Source: Elysia chlorotica (lineage: Eukaryota > Mollusca > Gastropoda > Plakobranchidae). Taken from it: 64,000 nucleotides of DNA. Position numbers and translations under genes: made by a program. The notes under the pieces were generated by a model. It worked only from the letters and a program-made list of their open reading frames with translations. It made no database searches and had not been told where the DNA came from. Shown piece by piece: positions 1-13,808 of this stretch. Every line of letters starts with the position of its first letter. The stretch's first letter is position 1. Location of the stretch: contig RQTK01000795.1 in NCBI GenBank assembly GCA_003991915.1, positions 22,309 through 86,308 of the forward strand. The letters run 5' to 3'.

Positions 1-84
1 GAAGAAGAAGAAGAAGAAGAAGAAGAAGAAGAAGAAGAAGAAGAAGAAGAAGAAGAAGAAGAAGAAGAAGAAGAAGAAGAAGAA
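1..84. repeat. (GAA)n microsatellite
   Basis: Uninterrupted GAA repeat of about 28 units at the window edge, ending in GAAAAAGAACTAG. It lies in or beside a GTF3C3 intron, and the repeat probably extends beyond the window. Confidence 0.95.
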
Positions 85-850
85 AAAGAACTAGCAGGTA
101 TGTTGTAAACATCCGAGGGATCGAGTCAAAACAAAGACAACATATTTCTGACAAACTGCAGTAACTGCAGCTTCCTGATAATGGCATATCACATTTTTTT
201 CGAAAAACGATCAAATTAGTTGACACAGTAAACTTATAGTCAATACTGCTCAAAGGTAAAATTCCGCTATGTATGTTAGAATTGAGAATCATATTTTCTT
301 GCACATAGCTACAGTTAGATGATGCCGTATTATCGATACTGCTAAAAGGTAAACTTCTGCGATTTGCATTGTTCACCAGCCACACATTTTTTCTTAAACA
401 GGTCGAAATGGATAACAGTGTAATCAATTTGACACCAGTCAATAGTAAAATCCCACTATTGGTGTACTTTGAAGGAAAGAAGGAAAAAGGAGGAGAAAGG
501 AGGAAAACACAGGAAAAATGGTGACTAGGCCGAAACCATACATTGCAACGGATCTGCGGAAGATTATGATCAAAGTAACTTTAATAACATAATTATATAC
601 TAAACACAGCATCGAGCACCACCTTTGTGTAGTGGTTATGTGCGATAGACTTATTATTATTATTATTAACACATTACCCCCTAATTTTTTTTCTTCTCTT
701 CCTATTTTGAAGAATCCACAAAAGCAATTTCTTGCCACTGAAGATTCTGAATAAAAGAGCAAGAGTGAATTTCACTCAATTATTGAATCTATAATTATAA
801 AGCGCATCTCATCATTTCTTAAAGAAAATACAAGCCAGCCATTACCGTAC
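85..850. other. Putative GTF3C3 intron 17, no exon seen
   Basis: AT-rich sequence with a short ATT run near 650-668. I looked on the minus strand for the next GTF3C3 exon (the region after the WWNLLLK-like motif) and found none, so it probably lies outside the window. Confidence 0.5.
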
Positions 851-3800
851 CTTATAAAAGATGTCCCAAAAGTTGCTGCAAAATTTGAGTCGATCAATTT
901 GAGACATGCCTTTACTGATTTTATTCTCCAGATAACTTGGATCTGAAACAAGTTTAGTGAATTCTTGAATGATTCAATAAACTTATAATCATTGTGAGTA
1001 TCAAAATGATGTGAACACACATGAAAAAATGAGGGTGTAAATTTATTTGAAACAAGACAAAAATAACTATACTTTTGCTTTCATGTATGTATAAGGGGCC
1101 AAAGCAGCTTAGCCAGTAAAGAGTGCAGCTTCTAGTCACAACGTTCTGGATTCAATCCTCAATCAGGCTGTTTCATATTAAGACAGAGGTCAAGGTATGC
1201 ACACTTTCTCTTAAGGTAAGAGAATGTAAACATAACAAATGGAACTCATTACTGTACATTGTCTCCTCCGGGAGCCTTGGCGGTTATAATCATAAAGAGA
1301 GCTTCTCTTGCCCTACGATTATAGACGTGTGTATGTAAAGCTACAATGTGAGTTTGATAATAAATCTGATTAATGTGGTAAAAAGAAATTCATAAAATTT
1401 GTCTATAAATGCTTATTTAAAACATAATATTTACAAGACAGAGAAACATCAAAATAAAAAAATTTTCAGTATATTTTAGAGAGAAGAAAACCCCAAACCT
1501 GGGCACATCAAGTCTGGGACTCTAAATAAGATGATGATAATTTTGTAAAACACTAAAAATTACATATATGTTCTAATATTAGACCTTTTTAGTTTTACTT
1601 TCAATTAATTTTTCTAAAAAGTTAAAATGTCCAACAATGAAAATTAAAAAAAAAAATCTGATTCATCAACTATCTTTTATGATCAAACATACCTTCATTT
1701 GATGGAATCCTTGGCAAACATGCCTTCTTTCTGGCTTTAGTTGTCTTCATGTTCATGAATGCTGAAAGATTATTGGCAAGAGGAGGGTGGGGGACACGGG
1801 CGGTGGTGGGGGAAGGAAACAAAATATATAAAGATTCTGGACTGAAACTGATGTTTTTCATATTTTTAAAAGTCATTACTTCAGTAAAAGTAAAAGCTAT
1901 AAATTTATAATTCAAATAGACATGTTAAGGCATGATGAAGAAAAAAAAATGTTTTGAACAAATCTGCACTGTTCTGTAGTCATTAATACTTTTTAAAATG
2001 ATGGCAGAAGCAGGCAAGCAAAATTAAGTCTTTACTTTTGAAAACTGATAAATCTGTTACCTTGAATACTAACATGCTGTATGCTGAAACCAAACTTGTT
2101 TTTTTTGCTCAGCTTTTTATGCAGGTTCAGGGAATTTTGTTGTTGATATTTTTGATTAGTAATTCACTATCTTTGTTAAAATTTTAACTGGTGCACTTTC
2201 AAGGTTAGGATTCATAACCATTTCCAGTCCCTTTTTACCTTACAACTAAAGATTTACTTCTAGACATGGCTAAACAAAGAATAATAATTTGACTCTTGAT
2301 TACCACTAAAAAACAGTATCAGGCATTTATCAGACTTGAGTTAGATTGAAAATCCTTGAAGCCTGGAAAATGAATGTTCCAATGAAACAATCATGTTTCA
2401 AAGCCTCTTTCTTTGAGTCAATGTCTAGCCTCAAGACATATATTTGTTTACATATTGTTCAGAATTAAAAGAAAAAAAAAAAATGGAAAAGTGTCAATCA
2501 TTTCAGATCATAAATTTAAGTAAAGCTGTAATGTATTGAAATTGTCTATACTAACAGAAAAGACCCGTTAACTGTTTAAGCATCAGTAAAAATATATATA
2601 CACTCCATACGCAGCCATATCTGACACCTTGAACACCATTTGTTTAAAACCTGATATTATTCATGCTTATATCATACATGAAAACAATCCTTGATAAGGG
2701 TGATAGCTATTTTGAATAACTTACTTTTTCAAACAATTTGTTCCTTTAACTCAAAGTTAATCACAGGTTATAAATAGTCAAGCAGAGAAAAATAACAAGA
2801 AGATGCCTACTATTCCTAGCATGAATCAATTCCACAACAAACATGTAAGCACTCATCAAAGATCCTAAATATATAGTAGAGATTTGTCAATTGTATAGAT
2901 GGCACTTCAATAAACCTGGCAATCTGGGATAAGCTGTGACTCACTTCTAACCATGTCAGGATTAAACTGACTTGGCAACATGAGAGAAAGCAAGCGAAGA
3001 GCAGCTGCCATGAACTCTTTTGTCTTTCCTTGAGAGTGGAGCAGTTGGCATTTGTGTAGCAGCAATTCCAAGTCTCCCTGGCTGAGACCTTCTTCACTCT
3101 CTGTATAGATGAGAAGGGAGGGAAAAGATATCAGTTTATCAAAAAAAGAGCAACATAAAATATGGCGAGAAAGTAAAAAAAAAACAAAAAAACAAAGCAA
3201 CACAAAAACAATCAAAAGGTAGTACCCCTTACTAAATTATGAGATACATAAAACTTCTTCATATCAGTTATTAAAAAAAAAAAACTTATATATATGGTGC
3301 TATTTAAAAAATCTTAAAATATTTCTAAGATCATTTTCAAAATTCAAAAAAAGACATAAGAATTTTGAACAATTTCTTGAATAAAACGCCTATTTAATAA
3401 GATATCAGATGATAATAGTTAGAGGTGCCTCACCTCGAGAGAGGACCTGGAGAGCCACCTCATTCTGACCCATCTGCTGCAGCAGTGAGGACAGAGTCAC
3501 CCTGGCCTCATGATGAGCCGGCGCCATGTCCACCACACATTTGTAAGCTTCAATTGCAGCAGATAGGTCCCCAAGAGCATTGCGGCACTGACCCAGTGTC
3601 AGCCATACTGCTGCCTGAGGGTTAAAACAATGTGCTTGACAAATTGGGTGATGGGAATCATGATACAGCACAGAAGTAAGTTTTACTTTCTTTTCAAGAA
3701 GTAGCTTAAAATAATTTCAACATTATTTTTACAAAAAAAAATATTCAATGTTTGTTTTAAAACAAAGAAACTATCCCTTGTATGAGCCTTTATTTCAAAA

Positions 3801-6800
3801 CTTCAATAAAAATTGTTCATAAGTATGGCCAGATAGACAGGGTTTCAAATGTATGTTTTGAATACAAACCTCAGAGCGCCTATTTTACAAAAATTTTGAG
3901 TGATTTTTCTTTGAACTTTGACAGTTCTGGTTAAGTGTAAAAGAAATCTTTTCTATGGTTGTATAAGAAAAAGTAAGTGATGAAGAGGGTAAAGTTGTAT
4001 TTGAGGCTCAATAACATGAGTAATGATGCAATATTTTTTAATATATAACATTTAAGGAAAAATTTGACTTAAGTGTCTTTTTACCCACTCAATTCAATTC
4101 TATGTTGAGCACTGGGTTTCCAAATTTATTCATTAAACACACCAAACAATCAAACCCAAAACTCACCTCATTGTATTTTTCTGAGCTAACCAGTGCTTCC
4201 AGTATAGGCAGCGCAGTACTGTGGTAATCGCAGACCACCATTGTCTCTGCAACATCATAGAACACATCGCCATAATCCTCAGCATCCATTGTCACAATGC
4301 TAGAGATAAGACCCTGTTTTAAAGTAAAAGAATGCATGTATTCACATAAGTTAGTTACCAGTGCTACTTAGGCAACAAATTTGTTGATTTTAGACTTACA
4401 CTGGTCTACTCTATTCACACCTCAAGGGTTTAAACTTCAGTGCTGCTTCATGGTTCAAGATGATTGTTTCTTTTATCAAATTACAATGACATAAACTATA
4501 TTGTCAAACAACACTATTTTTTTTTTAATTTCTCTTCATGCAAGGCTGAAAGACTGAAAATCAATGATGTAAAAAAAGACTGTAGTGTTAATTGAACAGA
4601 GAAATAATCCCAGAAGCAAAAATGGGTTGAACATCCCTGATATAAATGTAAACCATAAAATAGTTCCCAAATCTGTAACATTTAAGGTCTGTAACATTCA
4701 AGGTTCATCTGGCCTTCACAAAAAATCTGTAATAATCATATGAGATAATTAGGCTACCTCTAGTACATGCAGGTTTTGAAGAACTTTGATCCGCACAAGG
4801 CACTGCAGCAGCTTCGACTTCAAGTCGATAGGCATTTCAGTTGGGAAGTCCAATCTTTACGGAGAAAGAGAAAATTAAAGAGACAAGATTATATTTTTTT
4901 ATGTCAACTAAAAAGATTTCCAGCAAAATTATTTGCAGATTATCATGCTCTAAGGTCTATAATTCTAAAAAAAAACCCCAGAAATATAGGATTAAGAACA
5001 AAACTAAGGATTCTCAATGCACATGTTTGGTCAATCATTTTGTATAGTTTGGGAAAGTTGGACAATAGCAGATGATGTTCGAAAAAGACTTAAAGCACAG
5101 GATTGTGGACCTTAAGAAGAATATTAAGAATATCATGGAAGGATAAGAGATCAAACAAAGATGTGCTAGATGAGGCTAGAATAGATTGATCTTTGGTAAA
5201 AACTGTAAGAAAAAGCAAAAGGAATATGTGGGACATCTTAATTGATGCAAAAGTATATCAGCCTTAACTGGAAAAATAGATGGTAAAAGAAGTAGAGGTA
5301 GACAAAGAATTACCTACTTCGATAGTATCAACAGATGGGCAACCAATAAAAACAGGAGCAATTTAGACTTTCTAAACTTGTTTGAACAAAGAGATGAGTG
5401 GCATGCTATGATAACCTATGTCTGCTTTAGACCCTGTACTTGATGAAAGAATCAATGAATGTCTATAACTCTAAGTGTAACCTTTTAGCTTTGTGAAGAA
5501 CAGTGTATGGAGACAGCAAATTTTGTTTCAATGCAAAGCAGGAATATTACATTATTAGCCCTTCATTCTCCTGGTGTGCTAGATGGCTCAGTCAGTAGGT
5601 GTCGGAGATTATGACTAAAACGGTTCCTTCCCGATTTTTTTCTTAAATTCTTAGCAATTAAAATATACTATATAGTTTAAGAAATCTAATTTTTACGAAA
5701 AAGTGTGTTTTCTTTTTTCTTTTATTAGCATTGCACAATGCATGAATTTCTATATGATCGTTTTTCAATACCTAGACAATTTTCCTTCAACTAAGTACAG
5801 TGGAAACTTCATAACTGGAATTGTTTGGGATTCAATCAAAACTTCGAATAACAGATTGAAAGTTTCTTGTTCTCATTAAATCTAGATTAATTTAGATAGA
5901 TCTTAATTCTTTCATTGTTAAAATTGTGCGGTAGGATTTCGGATTCCTTATGTACAAAATTTAAAATGACTAAAACTCTTCTGCTGTGTGAATCAATTGT
6001 ACTTGAAATAATTATGTTCTACTACTGGTCCATTAAAAATGGTATGTTGCAAAAGTAGCCTGCAATGCAATTTAGTCGATTTTTAAATTAAATTATTTTT
6101 TGAAAATGTCAGTTACACACAAACATGTAAAAAGATTTTAGGAATCATAAAATTTTACTGAAAAGGTAATTAGATGGTTGGAAAGGGTAATTTAAAAATT
6201 AAAAAAATGTATAAGAACGTTTTGTTTTTTTCCATTTGTTACATGGCATTAATTTGGATGATCAATACTAAGGAAACAAAGAGATATTTTTTTTAATATC
6301 CCACTAGGTATATTAGGCAATAAACAGACGACACTCAAACCTCTGCAAAGTCTTCTCTTTTCTTGAAAATTCCTGAAGAGTTGTAAACATATCTTGGACC
6401 CTTGGGACTCCAGATGAGAATGTTGCAGTAACACCGCAATGCTTGATGATTGTCTGATGGAGAAAAAATGTCCAAATTATCATTAACAAGCAGTTCATAT
6501 TAAGAGAGATTTGAGAGGAGAGAGTTTTGTGATGAAAAAAAGATGTTTTATACCCACTGATAGTCCTTGTGAAAGCATTTTTATGTTGATTATTTTTACC
6601 CTTAAGTGTTTAACAACAATCTTATCAAAGGTTACAGAGAGGCATTCAAATATGTATACATAGATGCTATTTTTTTCCAACACATTTACATAATTCAGGA
6701 AATGTATTTGAGGATCCTATAAATATTTTGTTTCATTTTGTTCTATTATTTGAAATATAATATTAGGTAGTAGAGATAGTTAAAAGACATTTATTAAGAC

Positions 6801-9800
6801 AGAGCAAGAAAATTGAAGTCTCATTATTTTAATAACAAGATTTAAACAATGTAATACATCCTTTCACAGACCTGCCAACCTAAATTTTGTCCCAGAGTAA
6901 TATCAGCTGCCACTTAGAGTAATTTTTGGAACTTTGCAGTAATAAAATACCGGAAACATGCACACTCAGTGTCAGACCCCTTAACTAACTTAAAACCTAA
7001 AAAGAAATTGAATAGGTTGTCTACTTGACGAAGAACCAATGCCTTTTTTTCAAAGATATAAAATTGAAATGTATTATTTTGATGGTTATATCTAGAGATG
7101 ATCACATGTCTCTAAGTCCAAAGAGGTTAGGAGGAGTGTAGATAATGCATTTATTTAGTAAAACTAATTAGTATTTTAATATTGGGCAACTTGGGGTAAA
7201 CTTGCAAATTAATTAAGGTTCATGGGTGCACAAATTGTGAAACAGATTTTAAAAATAGAATGATTTAATGCACAAAAAAATCATGTATTTCATTAATACC
7301 ATGGTGGTATATGTGTAAGCTGAAAGAACACTCTTTTTTACAAACCCTGTTATAATGTAATTTGTCATTTAGAGCCAAATGTAAACACAGTTAGCTATAG
7401 AGAGCCTACTAGATCTAAGAAAAAACACTGATTTGTAAATTGAACTCTGCATTAATGGATTTATGCCTTAGTGACCAAGCTTTAATCTAAAGTAGAAAAT
7501 CTATATCTAGATAATTATAATATCAGATGATCTTTTATGACACTAAATGTTAATAATTGAATGCCTGTCAATGCTAGATGACAAAGCCTTGAGAATGTTT
7601 TGAAAGTTAATTCTTCATTAGATTCTAAAAAGAAACATAGTTTCGTGTGTACCTGTTTCATGTTAACGATATAATACTTAGGCTTTAATTTGGTCCAAAT
7701 GATCTACAACAGAACCCCCTACTTCTTCCCTATTTCTGGTTCCAAGTTTGAACAATCATTACACTGTACTTTTGTTTCGGTTTTCATCATGATTTTAAGG
7801 TTTGACTGGTGGATTGAATATTCTACTGATTTTAAGAGAATAAAATGGCAGTGGAGTTTATAATTGAAGCGATATCATCATCATGTTGTGCTGTGCCGGT
7901 TGGCATTGGCGAGCATGCCCATCTACATCTCTCTGTCCTCAAGTCGATCCTTTTGCTGCCACTGATCCATCTTCCTAGCCCTTCCCAGATCTCTTCTCCC
8001 TCTCGCTATCTTTCCATTAAATAACACGTTCTTTACTATGTCTGCGCATGACATGGCCAACGAATTTTGCTTGTTGTGTCCTGATTTTATTGAGGAGATT
8101 TATTCCAGTGCCTACTACACTTTCGTTTGTTTTTCTCGCCGTTGATGAGACTTTGAGCATTCTTCAGAGTCATCTCAGTTGCTGTGATACGTCTCTCCAG
8201 CTGTTTGTTTCATGTCCAAGTTTCGCTTCCGTACATAAGGAGTGGATGTACATAGCACCTTAGAACTTGTCTCACCTTCAGGGCTAATTTGCTATTAGTA
8301 AGAATATGTTTCATTTCCTGAAATGTTTGTTTGGCTTTTCATATTCTTGTCTTTATTTCTGTTTTGCATTTACCGTTTTCTGTTATCATCGCCCCTAGAT
8401 ATTAAAATTTTTCCATCTGGCATAACTCATAAGTCCCTATTTGCATGTAGGAATAACTTTTTTGCCTGAACACCACCACTGTCTCTAAGGCGGGTTCACT
8501 CCTTTTAAGGTACCTCATCGTTTTCACGTGGGCGCAACATGCACATCCTTATGCACTGATCACAAGCACCAGTGGCAGAGAGTCGGATCATAGATCACAG
8601 GAACATGAAGCACCGTGACTAAATTTTTAAAATTATATAGTGCTTTAGCACAGGTAAAATTTGTTTACCAATTCCTTCAAAGAAGAAAGAAGATATACTA
8701 CCAGTGATAAACTCTTTCTGTTAGATAATAAGAGCCTTGATCTAGCCCACACCACATTTAACTGAGATCTTATATGCAATACGATGGCGAATCCTTACTT
8801 CTCGAACTTACAATTGCCATGTCACAACATTGATCGATGCAAATTGATGCTTTGCAATGCATACATCGACTGCGTATTACGTTAATGAACATAACCCAAA
8901 CGAATTATGATCGACACTAAATTGACTTTCGATAAACGTTAAATCAACCAATAAAAATAATGGTAATAGTCACTGTATTGAATAGGTGAAAACGAAAGTA
9001 CCTAATAATCGGATAAATAATATCGATAGTCATATATTGTTTGAATGAAGTCTATTTTGTTGGGCTGAACCAGTGGCTAGAAACTGAATTTATCATACCT
9101 TTTTCAACTCGCCGTAATACAACAAGAACCGCACGTAAGGTGTAATTTGTCACACTATGGTGTAATAAATTACCCCTAAACAGTAATGTTGGTAGATGTG
9201 CTTTTACAAACCACCTACAAAAAAAAAAATATGGATTACCTCTACACCCTTGAGATAATTCTTTTGGTCCATGTAAAGCTCTACAAGGCTGTGAATATCT
9301 GAAACAAACAAAAGCGCCTGAGACTATTGATCTGTGGAAATGTTTTAAGTAAACAAACTTTTTGTTGAATCTCTTAACTGTTGTGATTAAGAACAAAACT
9401 GTGTGATTGTATTAGTAATCATATGACACTTTCAATTTTCATCCAGTTCTTTTAAAAAATGTTCTTCAATTAATAAAAAATGACACCTAACAAAGAATAT
9501 GATAAATAAAAAATGATAAATACAAGATGGAATGCATCATACATGTCATTAAAAGTTTTGTAACAACAACCAAAAGGAAAACAGGAAAAGGCCCTGGAAG
9601 TCTTCCAAATACTTAAAATGGTTATAAAACATGGAATTTTAGATTTGGGCTTTGACATAAATAGAATACAACAGTGTCTCATGTTCACAGTGACTAGTAC
9701 CTTCAGAATCAATGTCATCGGAATACTCCTTGGTAATAAACTGCAAAGTTGAAATAGCACCATTAACATCTTTTGCTTCTAAATAGTCCTGAAAAAAAGA

Positions 9801-12800
9801 AAAAAACGATTATAAATCTTTAAGTTCAATACATTTTGGGTTTTTTTTCTTCTGAGTTCTTTGTTTCTATATTCAAGTTTAGTCATATGTGCAGCTGCCA
9901 GAGGAAGCACAAAATTATCAGAATTATTGTTTTGAGGTATCACGCAAGAGAACAAAACAAAAAACGAACCTGTTTTTCTCATGTCCTGAGCCTTTAAATT
10001 CGAAAACTACCCCGCCCCCTCCCAAATTATAAAATACAAACAAACAAAACCAGCTAAAATAGATATTTTAAAAATTCCAAATTCATAAAAACACAAACTA
10101 ATGTATGAAAAATCAATTAACATACAGGAAGGTGATATTTACTGCTTTTCCACTCTTTTTCAGTTATACATAATTATATATTTTTTTTCATATGGGTTCA
10201 AGAGTGTAAACTTTAAATCCAACTGAGGCTCACATGGACAAGATCCCTCGCAAAGGCCAGAGTGGTTGAAGGATTGTCCCTGGCCAGGTATGGCAGCATC
10301 TGCTCCCTGGTTTGGAGGGATTTTGGATGGTTCTCCTTTTCAGTGAAGTAGCTACTTTTCCTGGCTAAGATTCTAATCTTGTCTTCATTTGTGCTTGCTG
10401 CTATCAAACCTAGCAAACAGCAAAGATTGATGCAAAACAATTTTAAATTATAAAAGAAATCCAATTCATGGAATAAACACATAAAAAACATGAAAAACTT
10501 ATGTGTCTCTCACAGAAAACCTTTATTATTTCCACTTATTCCCCCATTGCGTTTCTAAGTACATGAAAAATTATGTCTCAAGTCAAATATGGATAGTTGT
10601 TGGGTTTTTATTATTTTTTTTTTTAATAAACACCCACTAAGCCACAGTGCTATGATTATGGTATTATGAGAATTATTCCAAAAATGCAAGTGATATATTG
10701 TTGTAAAGGTGAAAACGAGATCTATGAAGCAGAAAAAAAGGAAATAAAAGGTTTTTATAGATTATCTAAAAAGTAGCAAAAATGACTTATGTCAAAATCT
10801 TAGCATTTGGTGTAAGCCAAACAAATTTGCAATGTTTTAAAAGTTAATACAAAGTCCTGAGATTTGTTGAATAAAAATAACTTGACTGAAAGTATAATAT
10901 CTATATTAAAAATTATGTTTTTATCAACTACATACTAAAGATATACTGTTTCTCTATGAAATAAGCAGCTCCACAGGCATAAATCTGTAGTGTGTAAAGC
11001 AATGAACATAATAAAATTATGTTCCATCTATCTTCCAGCCATGCAAATGTATTTACCTTTCACAAAGCATGTCATTGCAAGTTTATCATCATTTAGTTTG
11101 AGGCACATTTCCAAAATATCTAGCCATTCAGTAGCATATCTTCCACGCAGATTTGCAGCCACCATGAAGAACTGAGAATAATTCAGATAAAAACAGCATA
11201 TGAGCTAGGCATCAATCATCATCTGTTGAAACAGATTGTATGTCAGAATATTTTTGAAAAATTATTAATGATTTCATAATACTTATATGGTCAAAGAGTA
11301 TAACAGAAAGTATTTTAACCAACCTTGAAAACTAAAAAATCACCAAGAAGATAGATTTCAAAATGTTCCTGAATGCTGACTATAAATGTTAACCTCAAAC
11401 ACTCAGCAGGTAACAAATAAGAAAGAGGAGAACAGAGCTGCTCAATTTCTCAATTTTAGGACAAATTTGCCACTTCTGTATGTAGCAGGTATGTATTAAA
11501 CAAAGAAAACTGAAAAGCTTTGTGGCAAATCTTAACTCTAATAAAAAAAAAAAAAGCCATATGGTAAAATGACACTATAAACAAATAAGAAAGGCAAATG
11601 GAAAATTACAACAACAGATTTACACTCTTACTTTTATTGCCTCCCTGATGTTGCCTTTCTCTTCCTGGATGCTGCCAAGAGCTTCATATGGAGCTGCAGC
11701 TTTAGGGGCTGGGGAAAAAAAAGAGAACCATACATGGTGAGATGTAATCTTCCTTTTTGTTCTTTTATAATAGTAATAATTAAAAAAATAAAAAAATAAA
11801 AAAAAAAATTTTTTTGATCTAATCATCTATAATTGTTGACTATTCTAAGGTTCCAAATTTAACCTTTGAACTTGTAAGATAGGTATACCGGTTTAGGTGT
11901 TATTTTTAGCCACACCGTAAGACTGGTGAACCAGTCTGAGGATACCCATTGGTAAGCCCCCTCCAAATAAACATTAAAAAAAAAACAAAGACAAAAAGGG
12001 ATTTCCCTGGCCCATATACGGGGTTTCCACATCCCTTACACTTTAGAAAATGACTGCACCCCCTGCGCCCAGTGCCGGTTGTTTTTCTTGTATCTTTGAG
12101 TCCTTTTGTACAAGTAGCACTAGCAAACAAGCTAGGTTTAGTGCACAATTTGTGATGGATAATTTTGATGGATTTTCAGAGAAAGTGATTTAGATTAGAG
12201 TCTGTTTCAGATAACGAATTTTCTAGATCTAGTTTGGACAAAATAGTTAAACCTAGACCTCGAGCTAGCCCTGTTGCGGAGCCCAGGTAGAGAGATATTG
12301 TAGGCTCAGGAGTTCAGGGCTCAAAAGGTTAAGCAACCCAAAGGGGAAGCACAGATAAACACAGTATGTGTTTGATAGGTTGTACACGTGTTTGCTCCAA
12401 CGCTCAGGGCAGTAATTTAGTTTGGGGGACCTGCTGAAACTCCCTCCATACTTAGCAGTCGTCTCAGTAGCTACACGCGGCTGGCAGACGGTGATTAATC
12501 ACAGTGAGTGACGGTGAGTAGCACTTGTGCAGTAAAAAGTGTTCCGAAATTCACACATTCCAATTTAATCACGATCAAATTTTAACTTTTGAGTATAGGC
12601 ATGTTTAGTATCACTTCAAAGATTATTCTCTTCTGTGCAAGATGCACTAAATTCATATTCATAATCTCTTCATATATTTATTTTATTACTTACTTTTTGT
12701 GGTATGTGTTGGGAAGGAAAACTGTTGTGTTTTCTTCATTAAATTTCTAAGTAATTGTTTTACTACTTAATTTAGGTGGACTATTTATATGAACAGTTGC

Positions 12801-13761
12801 ATTGTTTTACATGTGATTTGGTTTTATGTGTGTAAAAAAATGCAGTCTGAGTCGTTCTTTTTAATGAGTTTTTTTAGCTTCTGTAGTAGTTTGTCAGATT
12901 TCTCAGTTTGTAAAATTAATACAGAAGTGGGAAAAATAGTGCACACCTTCAACATTTGTATATCATAGAAAAACCTTAACACTATTTAGTAAGAACTTAC
13001 AAATTCATATATATTATTGAGTGCCATCCATTGCCAAATTTCAAGAGTTCAAGAGAAGAAAATTACAAACATCAACGGAGCATACCAAAGTCACCAACAA
13101 AAACTTGAAGAACTGGCAAACAGCCATGTGTAGATGTTCTTATCACACATTGAAATTAAAAAGAAAAGTTCTCAACTATTCTCATTTGAATTCTGCTTCC
13201 AATGTAAGATGGATGTATGTGCCTACAATTTTCCACAGTTCCAGCTGTAAGACAAAAACAGTATTGATTTTGAAATCTATGAATGTGCATCATTCATGAT
13301 TACCAATTCATAAAAGTGTACCAACTCACCTTGTTTAATTACTTCGAAAAATAATTGCACAGCTTCATCAGTCTTCCCTTGAGCCCTCAGCAGCATTGCT
13401 TTGCCGTTAGTGCCAGCCATGATCTTAGGGATTTGTGTAGAGTTTACAGCATAACTTTTTATAGAGTATATCAGACAACTTGGACGAGGGTAAAACATAG
13501 CAGCTAGCCAAAGCTTATAAAATTGATAGAGAAATAGAATGTTTTGGTAAGACTAACTTGTTTAAAAGAGGGGACCTGTCTGCATTACCTTACACAAATG
13601 TAACATTAAACCACAAACATAAAATGGGCGTACTTCTATCGAAAAACAGCCACAATTATTTTGCTATCGGTAGAGTAAAAGAAAAATAGAAACAATGAAC
13701 GAAATTGAATAGCACAATCAAATGAAAGATACGAGGGAGAGGGAGAGAGATAGAGAGACAC

Positions 13762-13808
<47 letters not shown>

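Noticed and set aside
4767-5075. 102-residue plus-strand frame
   Set aside because: Antisense of GTF3C3 exon 12 running into a LINE relic; not a gene.
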